Assembly (NCBI GenBank): GCA_002719955.1
Contig: PBFW01000051.1
Coordinates: 1-51,296, forward strand
Source: Deltaproteobacteria bacterium
GTDB taxonomy: Bacteria; Myxococcota_A; UBA9160; UBA4427
Length of the DNA: 51,296 nucleotides
Reading direction: 5' to 3'
Positions within the stretch are counted from its first letter, which is position 1; every line of letters starts with the position of its first letter. The notes below the pieces were generated by a model, which saw only the letters and a list, made by a program, of their open reading frames with translations, ran no database searches and was not told where the DNA came from. The translations under genes and the position numbers were made by a program. Below are positions 40,279 to 47,886 of the stretch, in pieces.

Positions 40279-42741
40279 GTGATTAATCGATCAAGAAGGG
40301 AACGGGGTGCCCAGGTTCGGGAGATCGCTAGCCCGAAAAAACGACGAGGGCGTCTCCTTCGAACTCTCGCGCCCGTCCTCCTCTTCTTTGCTGCGGGCCT
40401 CTCCGGCCAAGCCACCGCTTCCAATAGCAACGGAGATGATCCCGACGACATCCTCTTCTACAACACCGCGAGAAACCAAAATGCGGTGCCAGTGCTTTTC
40501 GGAGACGGGGCAAGCGGCTGGAACGCGCGCTTTCGATCCGCCCCCGCATGGGCAACCGCGCAGAACAGCGTGCCCATTCAAGGCGACTTTGACAGAAACG
40601 GCACGACAGACGTCGCCTTCCACAACCCCGGAGGCAACTGGGTAGGCATTCCGATTCTCTTCTCCCCCGGAGTAAATGGGGGCATGATCCGAACCGCGAA
40701 ACAGGTCTCCGCCCTGGATCCGATGGACCTGCCCTACACCACAACCTTCGAACGGGCCCCCGCCTGGGCAAATTCGAGTGGCTCGATTCCGGTGACCGGT
40801 GATTTCAACGGGGACGACCGCACCGACATCGCCTTCTACAACCCCGGTTCCAACTGGTCGGAGGTGAAGGTTCTCCAAGCCGTGGGGGACGGAAGCTGGC
40901 AAGCCTACAGCCGGTCGGTTCCCTCCTGGGCCAACGCGCCCGGGGTCGTCGCCATCAGTGGTGACTACGATGGGGACGGACGCGACGATATTGCCTTCTA
41001 CAACCCAGGCTCGAATTGGGCCAGCCTTCCGGTGCTGTTCGGGCACGGAGACGGCTATTGGCAGGATACCAATCGCGCTACGTCGCGATGGATCAGTTTG
41101 CCCGGAATCGTAGCGAGAGCTGGCGACTTCAACGGCGACAAGGTGACCGATCTCGCCTTCTACGCCCCTGGATCCAGCTGGACGCACGTCCCGAGACTCA
41201 TCTCCAATCGCGATGGCTCATGGAAGAGCGAGAACGCACCGGCCCCGGACTGGGCCCATGCCCCCGGCTCCGTCGCATTTGCAGGCGATTACGATGGGGA
41301 CGGAACCGACGACCTGGCCTTTCACGGCAAGGGAGAAGACTGGAAATTCGTACCGGTTCTGCTTTCCGATCGACGCGGCTTCTGGATGTCCCACGAAGGC
41401 CCCGTGAGTGCGCCCGTCAACAACAAGAAGGTCTCGGCCGTCGCGGGCGACTTTGATGGAGATGGCCTTGCGGACCTCGCCTTCCATCGACGAGACGGCA
41501 TGTGGAGAACGGTCCCCATGCTGCTCAGCAATAAGCGCGGTGGATGGATCCAGCACGACCACCCGGCCCCGGTCTGGGCGAACTCCGCTTCCTTCAAGGC
41601 CATTGGTTCCGAATACCGCCTGGTCCTGAATGGCGAAAGCACCGGTTCCAATAGCAGTGCGAGCGCATCGGAGCAGGAATCATCGACCGTTGCAGAGGTC
41701 CAATGCTGCGATCCGTCCCTTCCGGCGCCCACCATTGTCCAATCGGTCGGTGCGGACAACGCGCTCGGCTTCCGTTGGGAGATGGACTGGCCTGACGTGC
41801 AGGGATTCGTCGCGTTCCTGACCAACACCACCAATCCCCAGCAGACCTACACATGCTTCAATTCCGTGGAGCGCCAAGCGGCCAGTCAAACAAATGAGTA
41901 CACGGGCGACCGCATTCCCACCGAGATGGGGCCGGCAGGCCAGTACATGGCCGGACCGCACAATCGGCACATGCTCATCGCTGAGTGCAATGGCCCCCTG
42001 CTGGTGGGAACCGACTATCGCGTGGTGGTGCACGCCGTGGGCGAGCAAATGGCCGGTCCGGCATCCTCCCCGGTGGACGTCAGCCTCACCGTGCCCCATG
42101 TCCTGATATGGCACCATCGAAATTCTCATCCCGTGCCGGTGGTCGTCGACCGCATCGAACTTCTCTACGATGGCAACGAAACCCGCATGGTCGATTCATC
42201 CATGGAAGACCCCTCCATCCTCTATCCCGCCGAGGCACCTCGCGATCCCCAGGTGATTGAAGCGGGCAGCGGGTTTGACCGGAGATTCGGCTACATCCTC
42301 AACGCCAGCAAATACAGCTCCCTCGTGCGAGCCAATGGCCGCGGGCCGGAGAACGGACTTGCGAACCCCTCTCGGCTCGAGGAGTTCAAGGCCATTCACT
42401 TTTGGTACTGGGGAGCCGGGCAAACCGACGAGGTGTACAGTGTTAGGGCAGGCTCCTACCCGGACCGCAAGGCCTATGCCGGCCCGGTGGACGATAACTT
42501 CGTCGGCCCCTGGCCGCGCTTCGATGGAGTCCGAGCGGGCTTATATGACAACTCCGGCTCCAATGCTCTACATCTCAGCAGGCCGCTCGCAGGCGGAGGG
42601 ATGCATCTCGTATCGGGCCGCCTCACATCCGATGCCTCTCACGTGCCGTCTAACCACCGGGCGGGCAAATCGAAATCGGAGAAAAACGTCGATGTCATGC
42701 GAATCGAATGGAACTTCAACGCTGCGATCATCGACGACTAG
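40279..42741 (+). CDS. exported FG-GAP/VCBS seven-bladed beta-propeller protein
   Basis: An 820-residue protein, GTG start with GGAGG 8 nt upstream. A long basic N-terminus leads to a signal segment ('LLRTLAPVLLFFAAGLSGQATA'). Seven repeats follow (residues about 48-443), six with the Ca-binding loop D-x-(D/N)-x-(D/N)-x-x-x-D followed by (I/L/V)AF and 'NPGxNW'-like sequence, as in integrin-type FG-GAP and VCBS propellers. The first unit is degenerate. The C-terminal 370 residues begin with paired Cys and a fibronectin-III-like region; the rest is unrecognised. Secreted seven-bladed propellers include lectins, so cell-surface carbohydrate or protein binding is a fair guess. It is probably co-regulated with the divergent gene. 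Confidence 0.82.
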   Translation: MINRSRRERGAQVREIASPKKRRGRLLRTLAPVLLFFAAGLSGQATASNSNGDDPDDILFYNTARNQNAVPVLFGDGASGWNARFRSAPAWATAQNSVPIQGDFDRNGTTDVAFHNPGGNWVGIPILFSPGVNGGMIRTAKQVSALDPMDLPYTTTFERAPAWANSSGSIPVTGDFNGDDRTDIAFYNPGSNWSEVKVLQAVGDGSWQAYSRSVPSWANAPGVVAISGDYDGDGRDDIAFYNPGSNWASLPVLFGHGDGYWQDTNRATSRWISLPGIVARAGDFNGDKVTDLAFYAPGSSWTHVPRLISNRDGSWKSENAPAPDWAHAPGSVAFAGDYDGDGTDDLAFHGKGEDWKFVPVLLSDRRGFWMSHEGPVSAPVNNKKVSAVAGDFDGDGLADLAFHRRDGMWRTVPMLLSNKRGGWIQHDHPAPVWANSASFKAIGSEYRLVLNGESTGSNSSASASEQESSTVAEVQCCDPSLPAPTIVQSVGADNALGFRWEMDWPDVQGFVAFLTNTTNPQQTYTCFNSVERQAASQTNEYTGDRIPTEMGPAGQYMAGPHNRHMLIAECNGPLLVGTDYRVVVHAVGEQMAGPASSPVDVSLTVPHVLIWHHRNSHPVPVVVDRIELLYDGNETRMVDSSMEDPSILYPAEAPRDPQVIEAGSGFDRRFGYILNASKYSSLVRANGRGPENGLANPSRLEEFKAIHFWYWGAGQTDEVYSVRAGSYPDRKAYAGPVDDNFVGPWPRFDGVRAGLYDNSGSNALHLSRPLAGGGMHLVSGRLTSDASHVPSNHRAGKSKSEKNVDVMRIEWNFNAAIIDD
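40420..41607 (+). repeat. seven 162-bp (54-codon) propeller repeats
   Basis: The GD(F/Y)(D/N) codons begin at 40582, 40798, 40960, 41122, 41284 and 41446, four successive intervals of exactly 162 bp. The interval between the first two is 216 bp (162 + 54). A degenerate unit lies exactly 162 bp before the first (from 40420). Confidence 0.9.
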
Positions 42742-42782
42742 GAGCCTGCCCCAAGACTCCCAATTTGAGGAGTACGAGAGTC

Positions 42783-42878
42783 ATGAGTGGTAATGTCGAC
42801 TTCAAGGATTACGAACAGGATCAGGCGCAGCTTTTTCCGGGGCATCTGAGTGATGCATTGGATGCGAGTGATCCTGAC
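42783..42878 (+). pseudogene. N-terminal stub of a transposase (IS1182/IS4-like)
   Basis: ATG with a GAGGAG SD. About 32 residues starting 'MSGNVDFKDYEQDQAQLFP' match the typical beginning of IS1182-type DDE transposases ('FK.Y.QDQ..L.P..L'). After about residue 32 the match is lost, and the frame runs without conserved content into the next gene. It marks a breakpoint just upstream of a compositionally different gene. Confidence 0.5.
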
Positions 42879-42939
42879 TCGCTCCGCGAAGCTATCCCAT
42901 CAACGGCGGCTAACCATCTGAAAGGGAAAGGCCTGGTCC

Positions 42940-44751
42940 ATGAGCGGAAAGAAAGTCATCTATACCGCGTTGGTCTCTGCGTCGCTAACGCTTGGCGGCT
43001 GCGCCCTGTTCTACTCGCAGCCCACCGCCAAGAGCTACTCGCAGCCACGACTTACCGACTGGCAGCCAGAAGGCTTGCCCAATGTAGCGGATAGCAGCCT
43101 GGAGTACTCGTCCAACTCCGTGTTCCAGACGATGCACGGCGGTATCCACAATACAGACCAGGTGCTCTCCGCAACAGCGCCCACCCAAGAACTCGCATGG
43201 GTCGCAGAGCCGGATATGTATGTACCCGAAGGCCCAACCATCGACCAGCACGGCAACATGTACTTCTGCCCGATATTGCCCAAAGAAGATATCAGCCTGA
43301 TCGCAATTGATGGCGAGACTGGCGCACGCCTCTGGACACTTCCGCGCTATAAGCTGAACAAGGGCAACGGCGCACCGTTGATCCTCGATGATGCTGACAG
43401 TGACGGCCAGACCCTCTTCCATGCCACCTATGAAACCATGTGGGCGGTCAATACAGACGGGACGGTGATCTGGGAGATGCCAACCGGCATGCAGTCCGAC
43501 GACCAGGTTTCGCCACACACCTGGGGTGTCAACTACGTTCCAGGTCTCGACGCGCTTTCCGTTGTCGCAAGCGATGGCGGTATCGCCATGTTGGACCGGA
43601 AAACTGGCAAACAACTCCTTGCAAAGCCCTATTTCCTGCCGGGCAGCCCGACGCCAAGCAACTACCAGAACATGCCGGGTGAATTCATTCGCAACAGGGG
43701 CAACCGGGCAGGCAACGAGGCCTTTGGTGAAATGCCAATCCAGGGAGGATTGTTTTCCTTCATTCTCTCGGCAATTTTTGGCGGTGGCGCCGAAGTCTCG
43801 AACTTCTACGCGAGCGATCCGAACGGCGCGCGGCTGTATGTTGCAGCGACAGCCCCTGATCGAGAGGACGGCACAAACGACGGCATTTCTGAGCAGGGAG
43901 CAATTTATGCGCTGGACTTTCGCCCTGCCGGCGGAGATTACGAAATTCTCGTCAGTGCGCGTTATGACTTCGATGGTGGAACTGGCGCGACACCCTCGCT
44001 GAGTAATGACGGCAGCCGCCTGTACGTCTCCGACGAGAACGGCCACATTATCGCACTAGACCGACAACTGAACGAGCTCTGGCGCCATGACGTAGGCGAA
44101 CAGATCGCGGCCTCCATTGCTGTCGCCTCAGACAACGAAGAACTTTATTGTGTCACCGCCCACGGCATATTCAAGCTCTTCGACCGTGGCGACCATGCCG
44201 AACTCGCCTGGGAAGCAACGCTCGATGCCTACTCAAATACGGGAAACACCAATCTACTGACACCGACCATCACGCCAAACGGTCTCGCCGTAAGCATCGG
44301 GGCGACGCAGGGCTTCCTTGGCAGTGATCTGGTGGTTGAAGCTGGCTTCGGCATGCTAGATCGCGGCACCGGCAAGATCATTGGATTCGTCCCTGGAGTC
44401 GAAGAGTCCATTGGCTTTACCGGCATAAACCATGACGGCGGTATCGTCGTCGGGCACTCTCCTGTCAGGCGCCTGGCCGCGAAGGGCATCCTTGGAGGCG
44501 ACGTGGCGGAAATCATTGGAGGTATCGCCCGCTATGTCCCGATTGACAAAGCGCTTCTAGCGCGCGACGCCGTCTGCATGGCTGCTCGCTATGAAAAACG
44601 TCGCTCAGCCTATGATGAGCGCGCAGAACCGCATGCCTACGCGTGGGACACCAAGCAGATTTCTGTTCTCGAAGATCAGGCCGCGCAAGCCCTGGGGCGT
44701 AGCCTGAAAGGCAGTTTGTCCGACAATTGTAAGAACCTGCAGGGGAACTGA
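42940..44751 (+). CDS. PQQ-like beta-propeller lipoprotein
   Basis: A 603-residue protein with a lipoprotein signal (lipobox Leu-Gly-Gly-Cys near residue 21). Repeats of the PQQ/WD-like type ('LIAIDGETGARLW', 'MLDRKTGKQLL', 'IYALDFRPAGG', 'IIALDRQLNELWRHDVG') span about residues 85-480. It resembles BamB-like or dehydrogenase-type propellers, but no cofactor or catalytic residue can be named. The final 80 residues are helical. Base composition and codon use are visibly less GC-biased than the pil genes (many AAC/AAT, ATT, ACA, GCA), and a transposase stub precedes it, both suggesting acquisition by transfer. The ATG follows GAAAGG. Confidence 0.8.
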   Translation: MSGKKVIYTALVSASLTLGGCALFYSQPTAKSYSQPRLTDWQPEGLPNVADSSLEYSSNSVFQTMHGGIHNTDQVLSATAPTQELAWVAEPDMYVPEGPTIDQHGNMYFCPILPKEDISLIAIDGETGARLWTLPRYKLNKGNGAPLILDDADSDGQTLFHATYETMWAVNTDGTVIWEMPTGMQSDDQVSPHTWGVNYVPGLDALSVVASDGGIAMLDRKTGKQLLAKPYFLPGSPTPSNYQNMPGEFIRNRGNRAGNEAFGEMPIQGGLFSFILSAIFGGGAEVSNFYASDPNGARLYVAATAPDREDGTNDGISEQGAIYALDFRPAGGDYEILVSARYDFDGGTGATPSLSNDGSRLYVSDENGHIIALDRQLNELWRHDVGEQIAASIAVASDNEELYCVTAHGIFKLFDRGDHAELAWEATLDAYSNTGNTNLLTPTITPNGLAVSIGATQGFLGSDLVVEAGFGMLDRGTGKIIGFVPGVEESIGFTGINHDGGIVVGHSPVRRLAAKGILGGDVAEIIGGIARYVPIDKALLARDAVCMAARYEKRRSAYDERAEPHAYAWDTKQISVLEDQAAQALGRSLKGSLSDNCKNLQGN

Positions 44752-44834
44752 CCTGTCGGGGCGATGGCCCCCCCCTCTGTGGCGAACCTCACTCCACAGT
44801 CCGTTGATGGGTTGCGGCCCAGGGGCTGGTCCTA

Positions 44835-45159
44835 GTGGTGTCTGCGCAATCCGTGGTCGTGCTTGGCTGCACGTGGCTCCAGGCTCTCGGCTCGCACGCG
44901 ATTCCCGTCAACGTGGTCCTGCGCGACTGGGGTCGGATCGTGTTTCTTCTTTGCCGGGTGGGTCGCGCGGTGGCTCGACTTCATCCCGTGGTTCGGGATC
45001 ATCGTTGGCCTGAGCGCGTTCGCCGTCCTCTTCGTCGGGCGGAAGAGGCTGGAGAGCTACGCCGACCGGATCGGCTCGTTCCCGCGGTGGGTTCTTCGCG
45101 TAAGGGGCCTCGCGTCCCTGGGCCTGGGAGCGCTGCTGGCGATCGGGCTCCAGCCCTAG
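44835..45159 (+). pseudogene. small membrane protein gene, apparently frameshifted
   Basis: A GTG-initiated frame at 44835 reads well for about 38 residues ('VVVLGCTWLQALGSH', 'LRDWGRIVFLL'). Around 44945 the sensible sequence passes to another frame ('GWVARWLDFIPWFGIIVGLSAFAVLF' and a second hydrophobic segment) that ends at 45159. A single frameshift would join them into a protein of about 108 residues with two or three membrane segments. I do not recognise a family. It overlaps the plsC stop by 4 bp in convergent orientation. Confidence 0.35.
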
Positions 45160-45920
45160 GGTGCGCCGGCCTCGTTCGCGCGCCAGCGTTCGAGGGTCTT
45201 CTCGATCTCGGTCCGGGCCTGCTCGACCAGCACCATGCGGTCTTCGTCGGGGTGCCGCTCGACGGGGCTTCCCACGTAGAGCCGCAGCCGGATGCCAAAC
45301 GGCACCGGCATCAGGTTGTGGCGCATGACCCGCCACGAGTTGTCGATCGCCAGGGTGACGACCGGCAGGTGGGGGGCGGCCTCGAGAAGCGTGAGCGCTC
45401 CGCTGGGCTTGAAGGCCCCGAGTTCGCCCGCTCGGGCCCGGGTTCCCTCCGGATAGAGAACGACGGAGACTCGGCGCGCCTCGGCCATCTCGCCGAGCGT
45501 GCGGATGGCATCGGTCGCCTGCTTGCGGTCCGAGCGCTCGATCAGCGCGTTGCCCCCGTAGCGGAGGTTGTACGAAATGCTCGGAAGGCCCCGGCCGAGG
45601 GATTTTTTGGAGACGTACTTGGGAAAATTCGAAAACAGTACCGTTCCGTGGACCGGAATGTCGAACATGCTCTGGTGGTTTCCGAGAAAGATGTAGGGGG
45701 TGTCTTCCTGGATCTCGGGTGAGCGCTCTACCTCGAGGCGCATTCCCGTGATGCGAAGCGAATGAACGAGCCAGACCTGCAGCCAGCCCGCGGCCTTCTC
45801 CTGGGGGCGCTGCCCGAACAGGTGGGCCACCCGCTGAATGACCTCGAATACGAGGAGCACCAGGGCGAAACAGAGCACGAAGGGAGGGGTCACCACCCAG
45901 GCGGCGAGGCGTTTCCACAC
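45156..45920 (-). CDS. 1-acyl-sn-glycerol-3-phosphate acyltransferase (PlsC family)
   Basis: A 254-residue membrane enzyme acylating lysophosphatidate or a related acceptor. The acyltransferase HX4D motif is His82-Asp87 in 'GNHQSMFDIP', followed by 'KKSLGRGLP' and 'YPEGTR' (156-161). An N-terminal membrane segment lies at residues 9-29. The start is GTG. It is alone, flanked by a broken gene and transposon debris, so it may be a second, accessory PlsC paralogue. Confidence 0.9.
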   Translation of the reverse strand: MWKRLAAWVVTPPFVLCFALVLLVFEVIQRVAHLFGQRPQEKAAGWLQVWLVHSLRITGMRLEVERSPEIQEDTPYIFLGNHQSMFDIPVHGTVLFSNFPKYVSKKSLGRGLPSISYNLRYGGNALIERSDRKQATDAIRTLGEMAEARRVSVVLYPEGTRARAGELGAFKPSGALTLLEAAPHLPVVTLAIDNSWRVMRHNLMPVPFGIRLRLYVGSPVERHPDEDRMVLVEQARTEIEKTLERWRANEAGAP

Positions 45921-46124
45921 GAGGCGAGTGTCGCACAGGCGGGTCGGCGGGGTCGAGGCGAGCCTCGTCCGCCCCGCCCCCGAGCCTCTCTAGAAGACTC
46001 GCGCCAATCCGCGAGATTCCCCATTCTCTCTCTGAGCGAATCCGGGGTTTGTTTTTCCCATGCACATCGCAGCTGCCCTGGCCATCCGCGCGCTGGATCA
46101 CCCGGATGATCCTCGCCGCGAAAG

Positions 46125-46325
46125 TCACTGGGTAGCGGGCGCCAGTTCTTCCCGATGGCGTTCGAGGGAGCGACGCAAGTATTTCTCGAATGGCGGTCGC
46201 TCGACCAGGGCGAAGAGGTGCCGGAAGGCGCGCGGGTACACGAGCGCCGCTCCGTCACTGACGGGGGACACCCTGCGCGCCTCGAGTTGGTCCCTCAGGC
46301 GCCGCTCATAGAGAAGCGCCGACAA
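46125..46325 (-). pseudogene. fragment of an unidentified gene
   Basis: About 66 residues with protein-like composition ('YPRAFRHLFALVERPPFEKYLRRSLERHREEL') and a proper stop. Its 5' side meets a transposase HTH fragment in another frame. It looks like the C-terminal remnant of a gene cut by an insertion; the family is not recognised. Confidence 0.3.
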
Positions 46326-46390
46326 GCCTTGCCGACGTGCCTGATCTTTTCAGCGTACTCAATGACGCTCTTCTTTCGCCTGATCTCAGG
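46298..46390 (-). pseudogene. transposase HTH fragment (IS3/IS481-like)
   Basis: The stretch 'KKSVIEYAEKIRHVGKACRRFSMS' matches the HTH opening of IS481/IS3-type transposases ('VIEYA....NV.KACR.FG.S'). It is truncated on both sides. Confidence 0.45.
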
Positions 46391-46427
46391 TTGATCTTCG
46401 GTCACCTTGATCCTCCGGATTGTCCCT

Positions 46428-46475
46428 CTCCTGCAACGCGTCTTCGAGGTCGATGTGCTCCGTTGCCCCGACTGC
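46428..46475 (+). pseudogene. IS91-type transposase C-terminal fragment
   Basis: 'LLQRVFEVDVLRCPDC' is the signature near the C-terminus of IS91-family transposases (L-x-R-V-F-x-x-D-x-L-x-C-P-x-C). Only about 16 residues are recognisable. It lies on the opposite strand to the HTH fragment, so at least two different elements decayed here. Confidence 0.5.
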
Positions 46476-46818
46476 CCCAGGAAGGGGACCGGCCGGTCCC
46501 GGCGGGGCTTGGTTTCAAGAACGCTACCTAGAGGCGACCGCGAAAAGGCAGCTTGGAATCCCTGTCCGCCATCGCTCCTTACGCTGTCCCGGCTTCGGGC
46601 TGGTCGGAAGAAGTTTCTCGGGTGAGCATCACGCGGTCGCCAGGTCCGCGCGTGGGCGCTGCCCATCGCATGTCGTCTACACATTCTGGAGTCGACTCGT
46701 TGAGTGGTTCGTCGGTGAGCGCGTACGTCACCGCAGCCCGAGATGCGCGATGGCGCTTCAGCTGGCGCTCGAGATCGGTCCAGCCACTCAATCGCCACTA
46801 AACGTGAAATCCTGGGAA

Positions 46819-46852
46819 TCCCGGTGCCTGGAATCGGCTCCAGACACCGGGA
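46819..46852. repeat. REP-like palindrome upstream of tRNA-Gly
   Basis: Arms TCCCGGTG-C-CTGGA and TCCAG-A-CACCGGGA (8 + 5 bp with one C/A mismatch) and a 6-nt loop. Size and build resemble REP elements mobilised by Y1 (RAYT) transposases. Only one copy is in the window, so this is unproven. Confidence 0.45.
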
Positions 46853-46888
46853 CAACTCCCTGAAATTCCGTTAAATTCTCCCCGCGGA

Positions 46889-46964
46889 GCGCGAGTAGCT
46901 CAGTTGGTAGAGCATCAGCTTCCCAAGCTGAGGGTCGCCGGTTCGAACCCGGTCTCGCGCTCCA
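46889..46964 (+). tRNA. tRNA-Gly (anticodon CCC)
   Basis: Complete cloverleaf: acceptor GCGCGAG / CTCGCGC (7 bp), D arm with GCTCAGTTGGTAGAGC, and anticodon stem TCAGC / GCTGA. The loop TTCCCAA gives anticodon CCC, which reads GGG. The T arm is GCCGG-TTCGAAC-CCGGT and the 3' CCA is encoded. It is the only tRNA found. Transposon remnants lie on both sides, but no attachment-site duplication of its 3' end is seen. Confidence 0.97.
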
Positions 46965-46976
46965 TCTTCTCCCAAT

Positions 46977-47007
46977 GCCCCCGGCCACTTAGGTCGGGGG
47001 CGTTTTT
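46977..47007 (+). terminator. Rho-independent terminator of tRNA-Gly
   Basis: GCCCCCGGCC-ACTTA-GGTCGGGGGC (10-bp stem with one G-T pair) followed by GTTTTT, 12 bp after the tRNA. Confidence 0.92.
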
Positions 47008-47239
47008 GTTGGGGGCGGATGGCGGTTCGGCCACTGCCGTATACTGCCCTTTGCCACCGCCAAGGTCCTCGAAGGGCGCGAGTTTGCCCGACGAATTGCG
47101 CGTGTTGGCCCTGCTCGATTCGTCTAGGGCGGGCGTCGGTTGGAGATTCTTCGCATTTCGGCGCGAGCGAGGAGCAGGGCCGCCAGCGCGGCGCCGACCG
47201 GAGCCAAGACGGGGACCGCTGCGGCGAGGGTGAGCGGAC

Positions 47240-47402
47240 TGGATGTCGTGAAGCCCATCGAAGCCGTCCTCGATGTAACGCTGGTACCAGCCGTAGAACG
47301 TGCTTCGTGGGATGTTCATCTGCCGGAGCGTCGCTCGCATCGGCAGATCAGCCCTTCGACGAGCCGGATGATCTCCATCTTCTCGAGGGCCGTGCGTCTC
47401 AC
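47240..47402 (-). pseudogene. IS3-family orfB, N-terminal part, frameshifted
   Basis: Starts at a GTG overlapping the orfA stop (GTGA). 'RRTALEKMEIIRLVEG' is followed, after an apparent one-base deletion near 47350-47355, by 'DLPMRATLRQMNIPRSTFYGWYQRYIEDGFDGLHD' in another frame. This is the IS3-type OrfB HTH start. The catalytic rve (DDE) core is missing; similarity ends near 47240. Confidence 0.8.
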
Positions 47403-47710
47403 GAAGCGTCCTCTTCGCCATGACCCGTCAGACTTTTTTTGAGGATCCGGTTCTCGAGCGTGATCTCGGCGACGAATTCCTTGAGCTCCCGGTTCTCGCT
47501 TCGTAGATCCTTGACTTCGTCTGTGGTGGCTTCGCGCACCGTGTCGCCCGCCAGCTGCCTCTTGCCTGCCTCGAGAAAGTCCTTGCTCCATCGGTAGTAC
47601 AAGTTCGAGGCGATGCCTTCTCGGCGGCACAAGTCGGCGACGCTCTGCTCGCCTCGGAGGGCTGCGAGGCGTGGAGAGCGTCGATGGATGGGCACGAAGC
47701 GCAGCTCCAT
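47399..47710 (-). CDS. IS3-family transposase OrfA
   Basis: A 103-residue OrfA that looks intact: an HTH ('SVADLCRREGIASNLYYRWSKDFLEAGKRQL') followed by a leucine-zipper-like coiled coil ('LRSENRELKEFVAEITLENRILKKSL'). In IS3 elements OrfA binds the terminal repeats and is fused to OrfB by frameshifting. Here orfB is broken, so the element is dead. Confidence 0.85.
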   Translation of the reverse strand: MELRFVPIHRRSPRLAALRGEQSVADLCRREGIASNLYYRWSKDFLEAGKRQLAGDTVREATTDEVKDLRSENRELKEFVAEITLENRILKKSLTGHGEEDAS

Positions 47711-47886
47711 CTCGTCAAGGAAGTCTGACGCGAGGGGGCCTTGGGGAGATGATTCACAGGGAATAGCTCTTCTCTTCGGCTGTGGGGCCAGCAGAAAGCA
47801 TCCGACGCCACTGGCGCAGCGAAGGCCACCTTCTATGGTTCGTAGTTCGGGATGCTCTCGACTTCGACCATAGAGGAGGCTCGACC

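Larger units (their letters stand above)
45921..46888. other. 968-bp gene-poor region with transposase fragments
   Basis: No intact gene. It contains three short protein-like stretches (listed separately) and a REP-like hairpin close to the tRNA. A further minus-strand stretch, 46579-46791, reads moderately like protein ('WTDLERQLKRHRASRAAVTYAL') but is unassigned. Confidence 0.5.

Noticed and set aside
40420..41607. CRISPR-like or satellite array
   Set aside because: The regular spacing is in-frame coding repeat of an FG-GAP propeller; units differ in sequence and there are no spacers.
44835..45722. 295-codon plus-strand frame opposite plsC
   Set aside because: Beyond its first roughly 40 codons it is the antisense shadow of the PlsC acyltransferase, which has clear HX4D and PEGTR motifs.
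46889..47007. Integration site (attL/attR) of a tRNA-targeting island
   Set aside because: I could not find a second copy of the tRNA 3' end within the window, and no tyrosine integrase gene is present.
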